Assembly (NCBI GenBank): GCA_026394075.1
Contig: JAPKYX010000014.1
Location: 1-38,071 of the forward strand
Direction: 5' to 3'
Source: Acidobacteriota bacterium
GTDB lineage: Bacteria > Acidobacteriota > Terriglobia > Bryobacterales > Bryobacteraceae
DNA length: 38,071 bases
How positions within the stretch are numbered: position 1 is the stretch's first letter; each line of letters starts with the position of its first letter. The notes beneath the pieces are model-generated. The model was given only the letters and a program-made list of their open reading frames with translations. It searched no databases and was not told the DNA's origin. The position numbers and the translations under genes were made by a program. This document shows, in pieces, positions 13,830-23,000 of the stretch.

Positions 13830-15830
13830 ATGCGGGACTATCGGAGACTGGTTTGTTTTGTCATTGGAGCGGCGCTGGGAGCGGCACTGTTGTCAGCCCA
13901 GGATCCCGCCCCACCCCTGGCACCGGTGATTCCGCCGGATGATTCCAGCAATGAACCCCCACGCGAAGCCGCGGCGAACCCGGGGGACTGTTCGTTCTTC
14001 AACCCTGATCAGGCGCTGACCCACGAGCGGCGCGACCGGTTCTGGCGGTCGCGGAATACGGACCGGTTGTCGCGCGTGCTCAGCTTCGGGGGAGCCGCAC
14101 CCTCACTCACGGCCTCCTCAACGGTGACGGCAGTGCAACCGGCGGCCTCCAGCTACACAGCCACCATCGACCGCAACATCTTCGGAGAACTGGAGCGGCA
14201 AGGCGTCAAGCCAGCGGCCAAGTCCACCGACCTGGAGTTTATCCGCCGCGTCACGCTGGACCTGACCGGCCGCATTCCGACGCGCGACCGGCTGCTGGCG
14301 TTTCTCGCGGACCAGACCCCCGACAAGCGCGCCCGTCTGGTGGAGGAGCTGCTGAGTTCATCCCAGTTTGTCGACAAATGGACGATGTACCTGGGGGACC
14401 GGCTGAAGAACAATGCGAGAAACCTGAACATCACCCGCATGGAGCAGGGCCGCGACGCGTTCTACACCTGGATCCGCACTTCGCTGGAGCGCAACAAGCC
14501 CTACGACCAGCTGGCCCGCGAACTGATCACCGCCGACGGCACGAACAGCTGGACCGAGGGTGAGCTGAACTGGCTGGTGGGCTACCGTGTCACCGGCGGA
14601 CCGGCGCAGGACATCTACGACGCGATGGCGGTGGCGGCGGCCGAGACATTTCTCGGAGTCGGCCACATCAACTGCGTACTCTGCCACGATGGCCGGGGAC
14701 ATCTGGATACGTTGAGTCTGTGGGGCAGGAACACGCGGCGCTACGAGGCCTGGGAGTTCGCCTCCCACTTCTCGCGGCTCAACACAACCCGGGGACCCTC
14801 GATGGCCCTGGGTTACTACGGCCTGGCCGATAGCGGCCGCACGGACTATCAGCTCAACACCACAACCGGAAACCGTCCGGCGCGCCAACCGGGTGCGGGC
14901 GGTCAGCGGTCGGTGCCGCCGCGCTACATTTTTGCCGAAGGCAGGAGTGCTCCGGGCGAGACCTATCGCGTCGCGCTGGCACGGCAGTTGACCGCTGATC
15001 CGCTGTTCGCCACCGCCACGGTGAACTACTTTTGGGCGGAGTTCTTTGGTCGTGGCCTGGTGGATCCGGTGGACCAACTGGACCCAGACCGCCTGGACCC
15101 AGACAATCCTCCCCCGGCGCCTTGGACCTTGCAGCCCTCGAACGCCCGCCTGCTGAAGGAACTGGCGGCGGACTTCACCGCCAGCGGCTTCCGACTCCAT
15201 TCGCTGATCCGCCAGATCGTCAACTCCGACGCCTACCAGCTGTCGGCCCGCTACGACGGGCCCTGGAACCCTTCCTGGGAGCCACTGTTCGCCCGCAAGC
15301 TGGTTCGGCGGCTGTGGGCCGAGGAAGTTCACGATTCGATCGCCGCTTCCAGTGGGATGCTACCCACCTACCGGATCCCCCAGTTCACGGGCGACGATCT
15401 GCTGACGCGCGAAACGCGCACCGTCAATTGGGCGATGCAGTTCCCGGAACCGGCGGGCCTGCCGGATGGCACAGGCAGTGCCATGTCGCAATTCCTTGAT
15501 AGCTTCTTCCGGGGCAATCGGGACGACATTCCACGCTCCGCTGAAGGCAGTTTGCAGCAGGCGCTGGGCCTGATGAACGACAACTTTGTGATGACCCGCA
15601 TCCGGGCAACGACTACGCAAAGCCTGCTGGCCAAGGCGCTGAGCTTGGGGGACAACGGTCAAGCGGTGGACTATCTCTACCAGTCGGTTCTGTCCCGCAC
15701 GCCCTCGGCCACCGAACGCACGGCAGGCACAGAGCGGCTGGTCGCCAACGGCCTGGCCGGCCGCACCCGCAACGGCGAAGACTTACTGTGGAGCCTCTAC
15801 AACCGGCTCGACTTTGTCTTTAACTACTAA
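13830..15830 (+). CDS. DUF1549/DUF1553 protein, exported, without N-terminal cytochrome domain
   Basis: A 666-residue exported protein (signal peptide about 1-23). DUF1549 runs from about residue 110 (I-D-R-N-I-F-G-E-L) through R-R-V-T-L-D-L-T-G-R-I-P-T and includes a C282-x-x-C285-H286 motif (N-C-V-L-C-H-D-G), a possible covalent heme site. DUF1553 follows from about residue 375 (F-A-T-A-T-V-N-Y-F-W-A-E-F-F-G-R-G-L-V-D-P) to the end. These proteins are abundant in Planctomycetes and Acidobacteria and are usually paired with a DUF1501 gene, as here (41 bases downstream); their activity is unknown. Unlike the second locus at 29612, it lacks the N-terminal planctomycete cytochrome C domain and has a variable Pro/Ser-rich stretch instead. 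The 108-base gap upstream has a GCCCTAGGGC palindrome (13735-13744) but no clear promoter. Confidence 0.87.
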   Translation: MRDYRRLVCFVIGAALGAALLSAQDPAPPLAPVIPPDDSSNEPPREAAANPGDCSFFNPDQALTHERRDRFWRSRNTDRLSRVLSFGGAAPSLTASSTVTAVQPAASSYTATIDRNIFGELERQGVKPAAKSTDLEFIRRVTLDLTGRIPTRDRLLAFLADQTPDKRARLVEELLSSSQFVDKWTMYLGDRLKNNARNLNITRMEQGRDAFYTWIRTSLERNKPYDQLARELITADGTNSWTEGELNWLVGYRVTGGPAQDIYDAMAVAAAETFLGVGHINCVLCHDGRGHLDTLSLWGRNTRRYEAWEFASHFSRLNTTRGPSMALGYYGLADSGRTDYQLNTTTGNRPARQPGAGGQRSVPPRYIFAEGRSAPGETYRVALARQLTADPLFATATVNYFWAEFFGRGLVDPVDQLDPDRLDPDNPPPAPWTLQPSNARLLKELAADFTASGFRLHSLIRQIVNSDAYQLSARYDGPWNPSWEPLFARKLVRRLWAEEVHDSIAASSGMLPTYRIPQFTGDDLLTRETRTVNWAMQFPEPAGLPDGTGSAMSQFLDSFFRGNRDDIPRSAEGSLQQALGLMNDNFVMTRIRATTTQSLLAKALSLGDNGQAVDYLYQSVLSRTPSATERTAGTERLVANGLAGRTRNGEDLLWSLYNRLDFVFNY

Positions 15831-15871
15831 GCGTCCACGAACAATCGGACAGGTTTACCCGGAGACTGGCG

Positions 15872-17266
15872 ATGAGCGCACAAGACCAATTCAACAAATT
15901 TATCCGCCGCTATCAGGTGACCGGCCGCAACTGGATCCAGCGCCGCGATCTGTCGCGCCGCCAGTGGCTGCAGCTGGCGGGCGGCGCGATGGCGGCTGGT
16001 TTGTCGACACCGGCGGCACACGCGCAAACGGGCGTCCGGATCGACAAACTGGACGTCACCACCATCAACCGCGCCAAGAATGTGATCTTCATTCTGCTGG
16101 AGGGCGCGCCCAGCCACGTCGATCTTTTCGACCTGAAAGTGATCCCGGGCGTGACGCCCGCTTCGTTCAAGCCGGAGACGGTGAAGGGCGTCCTGATGCC
16201 GACGGGCATTCTGCCGAAGCTGACCGAGGCGCTGCCGGACTATGCCATTGTGCGTTCCATGCGTTCCTGGGCACTGGTCCATGGGTTAGCGCAGACCTGG
16301 ACGCAGATTGGCCGCAACCCCACGTCCGCGTTGGGCGATATTGCGCCCAGCATCGGGTCGATTGTGTCGATTGAGAAGCAGGCGGAGCGCACTGCCGGCC
16401 AGGTGTTCCCCACTTTCCTGGCGCTCAATGCGTCCAGTCCCTCCGGGTCCGGCTATCTGCCCGGCTCCTATGGCCCATTCAAGGTGACGCCCAGCACGGC
16501 GGGAGTGCGCAACACCACCAACGTCGATGGCGAGACCCGCTTCAAGAGCCGCTACGACATGCTGCTGCAGATGGACGCCGCCATGCGCCAGGATTCGCCG
16601 CTGGGCAAACCCGTTGATGACTACGCCGACTTCTACGATGCCGCCCGTGGCCTGACTTACAACCCGACGGTGGACGCCACGTTCCGGTTCACCGCCGCGG
16701 ATCGCGCGCCGTACGGCACCTCCGGGTTCGGCGACGCCTGCCTAGTGGCGCAGAAAGCGCTCAAGGCCAACGCCGGGACCCGTTTCATCCAGATCCGTTT
16801 TGGGGGCTGGGATGACCACACGGGCATCTATGACGCCAACCGCCTCCCCGCCCGGGCCAAACAGCTAGACGACGGTCTGGCGCAGTTGATCAAGGACTTA
16901 AAGGCGGCCGGGTTGTATGATTCGACGCTGATCGTGATGGCTGGGGAATTTGGCCGCACGGTGGGCCGTCTGTCTGCCGCTGGCGGCCGGGACCACTACC
17001 TGCAACAGTTCTGCTTCCTAGGCGGAGCCGGCATCAAGGGCGGCCGCGCCATTGGCGCCACCGACGCCCAGGGTTCCAGCACCACCGACCCCGGCTGGTC
17101 CGCCAAACGCGACGTCAAGCCGGAAGATATTGAGGCCACCATCTATTCGGCCATGGGTATCAACTGGACCTCGATCCGCTACGACGACCCCTTCAACCGC
17201 GGCTTCGAATACGTCCCCTACGCCCACGACGGCCTCTACCAACCGCTGGACGAACTCTGGAAGTAG
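15872..17266 (+). CDS. DUF1501 protein, Tat-exported, sulfatase/phosphatase-like fold
   Basis: A 464-residue protein that partners the DUF1549/DUF1553 gene just upstream (41-base gap, GGAG at 15860-15863). A twin-arginine signal, S-R-R-Q-W-L-Q-L-A-G-G-A, sits at about residues 28-40 after an unusually long basic N-region. The mature part has the DUF1501 features: N-V-I-F-I-L-L-E-G-A-P-S-H-V-D-L-F-D near residue 70, the F-G-G-W-D-D-H block, and V-M-A-G-E-F-G-R-T near residue 353. DUF1501 resembles the alkaline phosphatase/sulfatase superfamily and may bind a metal, but its substrate is unknown. Tat export implies that it folds, and perhaps gains cofactors, in the cytoplasm. Confidence 0.88.
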   Translation: MSAQDQFNKFIRRYQVTGRNWIQRRDLSRRQWLQLAGGAMAAGLSTPAAHAQTGVRIDKLDVTTINRAKNVIFILLEGAPSHVDLFDLKVIPGVTPASFKPETVKGVLMPTGILPKLTEALPDYAIVRSMRSWALVHGLAQTWTQIGRNPTSALGDIAPSIGSIVSIEKQAERTAGQVFPTFLALNASSPSGSGYLPGSYGPFKVTPSTAGVRNTTNVDGETRFKSRYDMLLQMDAAMRQDSPLGKPVDDYADFYDAARGLTYNPTVDATFRFTAADRAPYGTSGFGDACLVAQKALKANAGTRFIQIRFGGWDDHTGIYDANRLPARAKQLDDGLAQLIKDLKAAGLYDSTLIVMAGEFGRTVGRLSAAGGRDHYLQQFCFLGGAGIKGGRAIGATDAQGSSTTDPGWSAKRDVKPEDIEATIYSAMGINWTSIRYDDPFNRGFEYVPYAHDGLYQPLDELWK

Positions 17267-17376
17267 CTCCGGCCGCAAATCCAGGCCAACGCACTGGCGT
17301 CAGCGATCAGAGTGGTAGGCCAAGACAACTCCCCAAAAGACAGCAGGTGATTCCACCCACACCAGCTGCCCACTCT

Positions 17377-17541
17377 GAGCCGCGACCAGCAGGAGCGGGC
17401 TCTCCCACCCACGCCACCATGCTCCTAAAGCCCAGCTGGCTTTCTTGAGCGGCGGCAGCGTAGTAGCGTTGGCTGCGTTCCGCCTGGACTTTTCGGCAGC
17501 GTCGCGTCGCTGGAATGGCCCGCTCCTGCTGGTCACGGCTC
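17377..17541. repeat. 165-bp inverted-repeat element (MITE-like)
   Basis: The 24-base arms GAGCCGCGACC plus AGCAGGAGCGGGC (17377-17400) and their inverse at 17518-17541 differ at one base. They bracket about 117 bases, which contain a smaller hairpin AAAGCC-CAGCT-GGCTTT (17427-17443). No open frame looks real inside and I see no target duplication. It fills most of the 314-base gap between the DUF1501 and asparaginase genes; nothing else is visible there. Similar GC-rich arm sequences are, from memory, dispersed in soil-bacterial genomes. Confidence 0.7.
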
Positions 17542-17580
17542 GGTTCGCAACACCGCCCGCCATGCCGCATCATGGTGAGC

Positions 17581-18567
17581 ATGCCCACGCCTGTCCTGTT
17601 CCTATTCACCGGCGGCACCATCGCCATGAGGACCGATCCGGCATCAGGCGCCGCGGTTCCAGCGCTGGCCGGGGAGGAGATTCTCTCGTTTGATCCGGAG
17701 ATGGCCCGAGTCTGCACGCCCGTGGTGGTCGATTACGGCTGCTTCCCCGGCCCGCACATTACGCCGGAGCGCATGTGGGAGATCTCGGAGATCCTGGAGC
17801 GGGAGCTGCAGCGCGAAGAGATTGCCGGGGCGGTGATCACGCACGGCACGGACACGCTGGAAGAGACGGCCTACTTTCTCGACCTGCGCCACCATTCGCC
17901 CAAGCCCGTCGTGCTGGTGGGGGCCATGCGCAATGCGAGCGAACTAAGCTACGACGGCCCGGCCAACCTCCGCGCCGCCGTCCGCGTCGCCATGGACCCG
18001 GCTTCCCGCGATCAAGGCGTGATGGTGGTGTTGAACGAAACCATCCACGCCGCCGCGGAGGTGACCAAGAGCGATACCCAGGCCGTCGAAACCTTCGTCA
18101 GTCCGGTGTTTGGCGCGTTGGGCATTGTCGATGAAGACCGCGTGCTGTTCGGCCGCCGCTCCCTGCTGCGGGACCCCATCAACACCCCCGCCTGCGAGTA
18201 CCGTGTCGACCTGATCGAAGCCTTCGCCGGGGCTGACAGCCGCTTTATCGATCATGCCCTGGCCACCGGCGCGCAAGGCCTGGTGATCAACGGTATGGGC
18301 CGGGGCAACGTGCCGCCGCCGATGATTCCCGGAATTCAGCGCGCACTCGACGCCGGGTTGCCGGTGGTGCTGGCTTCACGCTGCGTGCAGGGCCGGATTC
18401 TGGATACCTACGGCTACGAAGGCTCCGGCCGCGACCTCCGCCAGCGCGGCATCCTCTTCGCCGGCACCCTCTCCGGCGCCAAAGCCCGGCTGCGGCTGAT
18501 GCTGGCGCTCGGGCTGACGCGAGATCGGACGCAGATCGGGTTGTTGATGGAGGGGTGGGCGTATTGA
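17581..18567 (+). CDS. L-asparaginase (type I/II amidohydrolase family)
   Basis: A 328-residue enzyme that hydrolyses L-asparagine to aspartate and ammonia. The first active-site block L-F-T-G-G-T13-I-A has the nucleophilic Thr. The second, T-H-G-T90-D91-T-L-E-E-T-A-Y-F-L, and K163 (V-T-K-S-D-T) complete the usual T-D-K triad. G-A-M-R-N-A-S-E-L-S-Y-D-G and N-G-M-G-R-G-N-V-P are further family blocks. There is no signal peptide, so it is probably cytoplasmic. The start could be 17581 or the ATG at 17572; neither has a clear ribosome site. It lies just behind the inverted-repeat element and is not obviously in an operon. Confidence 0.9.
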   Translation: MPTPVLFLFTGGTIAMRTDPASGAAVPALAGEEILSFDPEMARVCTPVVVDYGCFPGPHITPERMWEISEILERELQREEIAGAVITHGTDTLEETAYFLDLRHHSPKPVVLVGAMRNASELSYDGPANLRAAVRVAMDPASRDQGVMVVLNETIHAAAEVTKSDTQAVETFVSPVFGALGIVDEDRVLFGRRSLLRDPINTPACEYRVDLIEAFAGADSRFIDHALATGAQGLVINGMGRGNVPPPMIPGIQRALDAGLPVVLASRCVQGRILDTYGYEGSGRDLRQRGILFAGTLSGAKARLRLMLALGLTRDRTQIGLLMEGWAY

Positions 18568-18620
18568 ACGATAGCAAGTGTCCCAAGGGGTGGTACAGTG
18601 GAACATGATGGTGCCGCGAA

Positions 18621-18917
18621 ATGCTACTCAGCTTTCGGGATGAATGGCTGCACGATTTCTTCGTCGAGGATATCCGATCGAAGAGAATCCCGTCTGGTCT
18701 CGAAGACAGTCTATTTCGGAAGCTTCAGATGATTGACGACGCAACCACTGACCAGGACTTGCGGGTACCGCCCAGCAATCATTTCGAGAAACTGCGCGGC
18801 AATCTGGCGGGCCTGTATTCAATCCGCGTCAACAAGCGGTGGCGGCTCGTCTTCCGATGGGAGGGCAGCCGGGGTGAGGCGACCGGTGTCTATCTGGACG
18901 ACCATAGTTATCGGTGA
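18621..18917 (+). CDS. higB: HigB-type RelE/ParE-superfamily toxin
   Basis: A 98-residue ribosome-dependent mRNA-cleaving toxin. Family blocks are S-F-R-D-E-W-L-H-D-F-F at the start, R-S-K-R-I-P, L-R-V-P-P-S-N-H-F-E-K-L-R-G in the middle, and Y-S-I-R-V-N-K-R-W-R-L-V-F-R-W near the end. Typical of HigBA, the toxin gene comes first and the antitoxin follows 8 bases after its stop. TACAGT at 18594-18599 precedes an out-of-frame ATG and could be a -10, but I saw no clear operator palindrome here. Confidence 0.88.
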   Translation: MLLSFRDEWLHDFFVEDIRSKRIPSGLEDSLFRKLQMIDDATTDQDLRVPPSNHFEKLRGNLAGLYSIRVNKRWRLVFRWEGSRGEATGVYLDDHSYR

Positions 18918-18925
18918 GGTGTGCG

Positions 18926-19234
18926 ATGTTGATGACCAAACGCAAGCCGGCTGGCGTCGGCGAGATTCTAACCCTCGAGTTCATGGAGCCGATGGGCCTG
19001 ACGCAGGCAGCGTTGGCGGAAGCGATGGGCGTGCAGCGCAAGCACGTCAATGAGTTGTGCAATGAACGCCGCAGCGTGACCGCCGCGACGGCGCTTATCC
19101 TCGCCCGGGTATTCGGCAACAGCCCGGAATTCTGGCTGAACGTCCAGCGTCGTACCGACCTTTGGGAAGCAATGCACTCACCCCGCGAAAGTGAGCGAAT
19201 CAAGCGGGCGCGACCGTTGAACATCGCCGCCTGA
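18926..19234 (+). CDS. higA: HigA-type HTH_XRE antitoxin
   Basis: A 102-residue antitoxin with an XRE helix-turn-helix: the recognition region G-L-T-Q-A-A-L-A-E-A-M-G-V-Q-R-K-H-V-N-E is followed by L-C-N-E-R-R-S-V-T-A-A-T-A-L-I-L-A-R and the HigA hallmark F-G-N-S-P-E-F-W-L-N-V-Q. It binds HigB and represses the operon. The start at 18926 is chosen because GAGG at 18916-18919 lies 6 bases upstream; an ATG at 18932 is possible. Downstream, 19235-19467 holds no convincing gene. Confidence 0.9.
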   Translation: MLMTKRKPAGVGEILTLEFMEPMGLTQAALAEAMGVQRKHVNELCNERRSVTAATALILARVFGNSPEFWLNVQRRTDLWEAMHSPRESERIKRARPLNIAA

Positions 19235-19372
19235 GAGAGGACGCAGCCAGTGGTGCTGGTGGAAGATGGCGGTGAGGGTGCTACAGGACCAGTGCGCCGA
19301 GTAGTTCCTGCAGCAGGGGCCCGTATCCGATCGCTGCCAACTTGAGGATCGGCGAACTGTCGGAAACGACGA

Positions 19373-19480
19373 TCAACGAATCTTCAACTCCCCGACGTAT
19401 CGGAGACCTTCTGCCAGCTCTTCCATCTCGTCCCGATTTCCTGCTGGAACTTCATGTACGGCAAATTTCAAGTAGCGCGG
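19373..19480 (-). other. Possible coding remnant in the gap after higA
   Basis: A minus-strand frame without a start reads A-I-Y-P-R-Y-L-K-F-A-V-H-E-V-P-A-G-N-R-D, then E-M-E-E-L-A-E-G-L-R-Y-V-G-E-L-K-I-R and a stop at 19373-19375. It has protein-like composition but runs into the PEP-CTERM gene in another frame. It may be the tail of a decayed gene or chance. The rest of 19235-19372 shows nothing. Confidence 0.15.
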
Positions 19481-20016
19481 ATAGATCGCCCTCGCGCCAC
19501 TCCCGCCAGCGCCAGAGCCAGCAGCAGAGCGGTTCCAGGTTCCGGCACTACCGTGATCGCCACCGGATCGAACGAAACGGGAATCTCCTGGGCACTCGAA
19601 TCGAGCAGGAGGATGTCAGTTAGCGTCACGGTCGTATGGCCCAGTTGGCGCCCCGTCACCCTTAGGATCGCCAGCGTCCCAGTGCCGCTGACGCCCGGCG
19701 GTGCTCCAAGCAGAGTCCCGAACGTCAACTGGACGGCACCGGACACGGGATCGATGGCTCCAGGAAACACCAAGCCTCCAGCGAGGAAGCCTCCGGCGGT
19801 TACGCTATCGATCGACAAGATCAGCGGATCAAAAGTCACTCCGAACTGGAATGCATAGAGATCGACGGCATCGATCACGTTGATGTGGATGTTGGTCGAC
19901 GCTCCCGCGGCCAGTTGGGTGGCGGCCGGTTCAAAGACGAGCATCGCCGCCGGAGAAGGGGCCACCGTCAGGGCCCCTAGAGCAATCGCCAGGATGTTGT
20001 AGTGCAGGTTTGGCAT
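19468..20016 (-). CDS. Cohesin-like domain protein with PEP-CTERM sorting signal
   Basis: A 182-residue exported protein: signal peptide (about 1-24, ending S-P-A-A), then a single beta-sandwich domain (about 26-152) of cohesin type. The first strand is M-L-V-F-E-P-A-A-T-Q-L-A-A-G-A-S, then come the Y-A-F-Q-F-G-V-T-F-D-P-L-I-L strand and a closing L-A-I-L-R-V-T-G block. The C-terminus is a classic PEP-CTERM tail: V-P-E-P-G-T (157-162), a hydrophobic helix (163-173) and R-G-R-S-I-R-A-T. PEP-CTERM proteins are processed by exosortase and sent to the cell surface or matrix; no exosortase gene lies in the window. GAAGGGA 6 bases upstream is a good ribosome site. It starts 29 bases after a dockerin-bearing protein, so it may serve as that protein's docking partner. 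Confidence 0.8.
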   Translation of the reverse strand: MPNLHYNILAIALGALTVAPSPAAMLVFEPAATQLAAGASTNIHINVIDAVDLYAFQFGVTFDPLILSIDSVTAGGFLAGGLVFPGAIDPVSGAVQLTFGTLLGAPPGVSGTGTLAILRVTGRQLGHTTVTLTDILLLDSSAQEIPVSFDPVAITVVPEPGTALLLALALAGVARGRSIRAT

Positions 20017-20045
20017 ACTGTTCCCTTCAGCTATTGATGCGGACG

Positions 20046-23000
20046 TTACGGGCAGGTGCTTCCTGCCGGTAGGCGCTGGGCAACGAACTGGAAGTCTCGC
20101 AGATCAATCAGGCCGTCACTGTTGACATCGGCGCGCACATCGAAACCTAGATCGCCGGGCTTCTTGCCGATGGCCAGCCGCACCAGCGCGAGGTCCTTGC
20201 AATCCACCACGCCGTCCCTGTTCGCATCACCCGGCAGGACGGTCGGAGGCGGTGGTGCCGGCGGCCCCGGCGGCAGTGGCGGTGGCGGGGTGCCGCCTGT
20301 TACGGGGGCCACGGTGCAAGCGGCCGATGCCGTCCGGATGTTCCCCGCGGCGTCGGTGGCTTGAGCTGCGAGGTTGTAGATCCGCGCTGTGCTGCCTGAG
20401 GTGGCCCGAAGGCTGAGGCTGCTGGAACTGGGCGTGAGTGTGGTCACCACTACGTCGCCGGCAGCCAGTGTCGATGGGCTGGTGGCACCCAGCTGGAGGG
20501 CACCGATCCCCGATCGTTCGTCCACCGCTTGGATGGGGCCGTAAGAGACCAGCCGCCCGTCCGGCGGGGCGATGGTGCACCCGGTTGGCGGCAGGCCAGC
20601 GATGGTGGGTGGGGTCTTGTCCAATCTCACCGTGGCCACCGCTGTCGCCACATTGCCCGCGGCATCAGTGCACGTCCGGCTGACATTGAACGTGCCCTCG
20701 GTGGTGAACCGGACGGGAGCCGGGGTGGTGGGGACACCCGCGCCCCCGGTGGCGTCCGTGCAGGTAGAGACCACATTCACATCGGATCTATTCCAGCCCG
20801 CCGCGTTCGGTGCTGGATCAAGGGCCAGCGTTAGTACGGGCGGCGTCCGGTCAATGTAGACCTTCACGGTGGCCGACCTGCGGTTGCCCGCCCGGTCCAC
20901 ACATTCACGGGTCAGTGTCGTGGTGCCGGAGGCGGAGACGCCAAAGTTCTGAGTAGCAGCGTTGACGCCGGATAGCGAGTCGGCACATTCGAGCACCGCG
21001 ACCACATTGGTGTTGTTCCAGCCCGCAAGAGTGGGCGTCGGCGTTACGCGGAAGGTGGCCGTGGGTGGCGTCTTGTCGATCTTCACCACCACGCTACGCG
21101 GGACCTCCGCATCGCCGGAGCGGTCAACGGCATAGAACGTGATGGTGGTGATCCCTTCCTGGCGGATCGGGACGTTGACCCGGCTGCCGGCGATGGTGGT
21201 GAGCGGGGTCACCACCGCGCCGGAGGTGGAGTAGCGGATCTCCTGCACGGTGCCATTGGGGCGTCCGGCCACCGCCGATAGCGAAACGGTCACGTCGGAC
21301 GCGCTCCAGAAGTCGAGGAACGGATTACCGCCTAGCGTCGCCACCGAGACCGGCGGGAAGTTGCCCACGCAGTCGGCACTGGCACAGGCGAACTTGGCCA
21401 GGATGCTCTTGGGCGACGTCATCGTGAAGGTCTGGGACTTGGACGTCGACGTGATGTCGCCCTGGAAGCTTTGAAAGGTGTTGCCGGTGGAGGCCGTGGC
21501 CACTACGTTGACTGACGTACCGGACTTGATCCATTGGCGTGGCGGGTTTACCGTGCCAGTGCAGGCGGGGCTGACCTGGCTGGCCAGTTCGTACTCGACA
21601 TCAAAGGCGGCTTGCACCACGGCATCCTGGCTCCGGATCGTCCGAAACGTTTTTTCGGAAAAGCCGGGCCACTCCCTGAAAACGGCCCGTGTCCCTGGGG
21701 TCAGCACCTGTGCGGTTTCCACCACACGGGCGACGTGTGAATTACCGTGCCGGAATGACTCCGGCGTCCACAGAAAGGTTTGGGGCGTCTTGTAGTTCAC
21801 TCCGTCCACCTGAATGGACAGCCCGGGCGGCGTGCTGGTGACTAGTATCGGTTGTACGTTGCTAAAGGTCAGGTTCAGCGTGACGGGCACCACCACCGGG
21901 GTCTGGCCGGGAGAGGCGATCTTGACGGAGCCGTTGTAGACGCCGGCGGCCAGCCCGTGCGGATCCACACCGATGTCCACCATCAAGCCGACTAGCTGTC
22001 TGGTAGTATTCGAGGCCGGCGTGAGCGAGGCCGTAATCCAACCGGTGTCCGGCGTGGCCGTAATCGGACCCCCTTCGTAGTTCACCAGTACCTGCTGCTT
22101 GGTGGGCACGGCTTGATTCGTGCTGGCAAACGAAAGGGGGCGCGCGTCCACCGCCAGGCTACCGTATATCTTCATCACCACCCCGATGGTGGCTGTGCCC
22201 ATTGTTACCGTCTCCTCATGCGTTCCGGGCACTCGGCTGCCCGGCGCCACCGTGACGTTGTACTGGTTGCTGGTGCCCACTCGCGCCACACTGACCACAG
22301 AGGGCGCTGAAGTGGTGATTGCGCCCGGGATCTGCGTTGCGGTGAGGGTCTGCGATTGGGGCGACGTGTTATTGGCCGGGAAGACAAATTCCAGCCGGGC
22401 GGGCGAGACGATGCCCGGAACCGTGACCGTAACACTGTCGCTGCTACTGGACCCATAGGTGGAATCCCGGCCGTAAGTGGCGCTGATGATGTGCTGGCCG
22501 GGCTCCAGCTTGGTGGAGGCGCAAGCCAGGTCGTCACCCGGACAGCTCACTGCCGTCAGCATCCCGTTGCTGTTGGCGGCCAGATTGTCTTGAAAGTTGT
22601 TGATGGGGATACGGCCTAACGTTCGGGTGACGGAAGACGACGCGCCCAGCGGTGTATAGGTATCGGAGAATGTCACGCCACCCGTGATTCCGATCGAGCC
22701 GCCGCTGATGGGGTCGTTCGGCTTTCGCCCGCAGGCGGCCGCGACCCGAGCCCGGAACAGCACTGGAGTGTCCGGATCATAGGCTCCCCGAGCGGCCGGA
22801 TCTACGGACAGCGCTGTGCGCGTCGGTTCCATCACGTGGGTCACCAGGAACCCCGCGGCCGACGTCGCGGCGGGTGAGGGAACCACATTCAAGGTCGTGG
22901 TGTAGGCTCCGGCGGGCAGGGTCTGAGCATTGGCCGGGTTGTAGGGCAGCGCGATCGGCACGGCCGCCGCCTCGAGGGATGTTGCCGTGTTGAATACCGG

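Noticed and set aside
17300-17717. Minus-strand open frames across the gap before the asparaginase gene
   Set aside because: They translate the inverted-repeat element and the reverse of asparaginase, with no start signals or family similarity.
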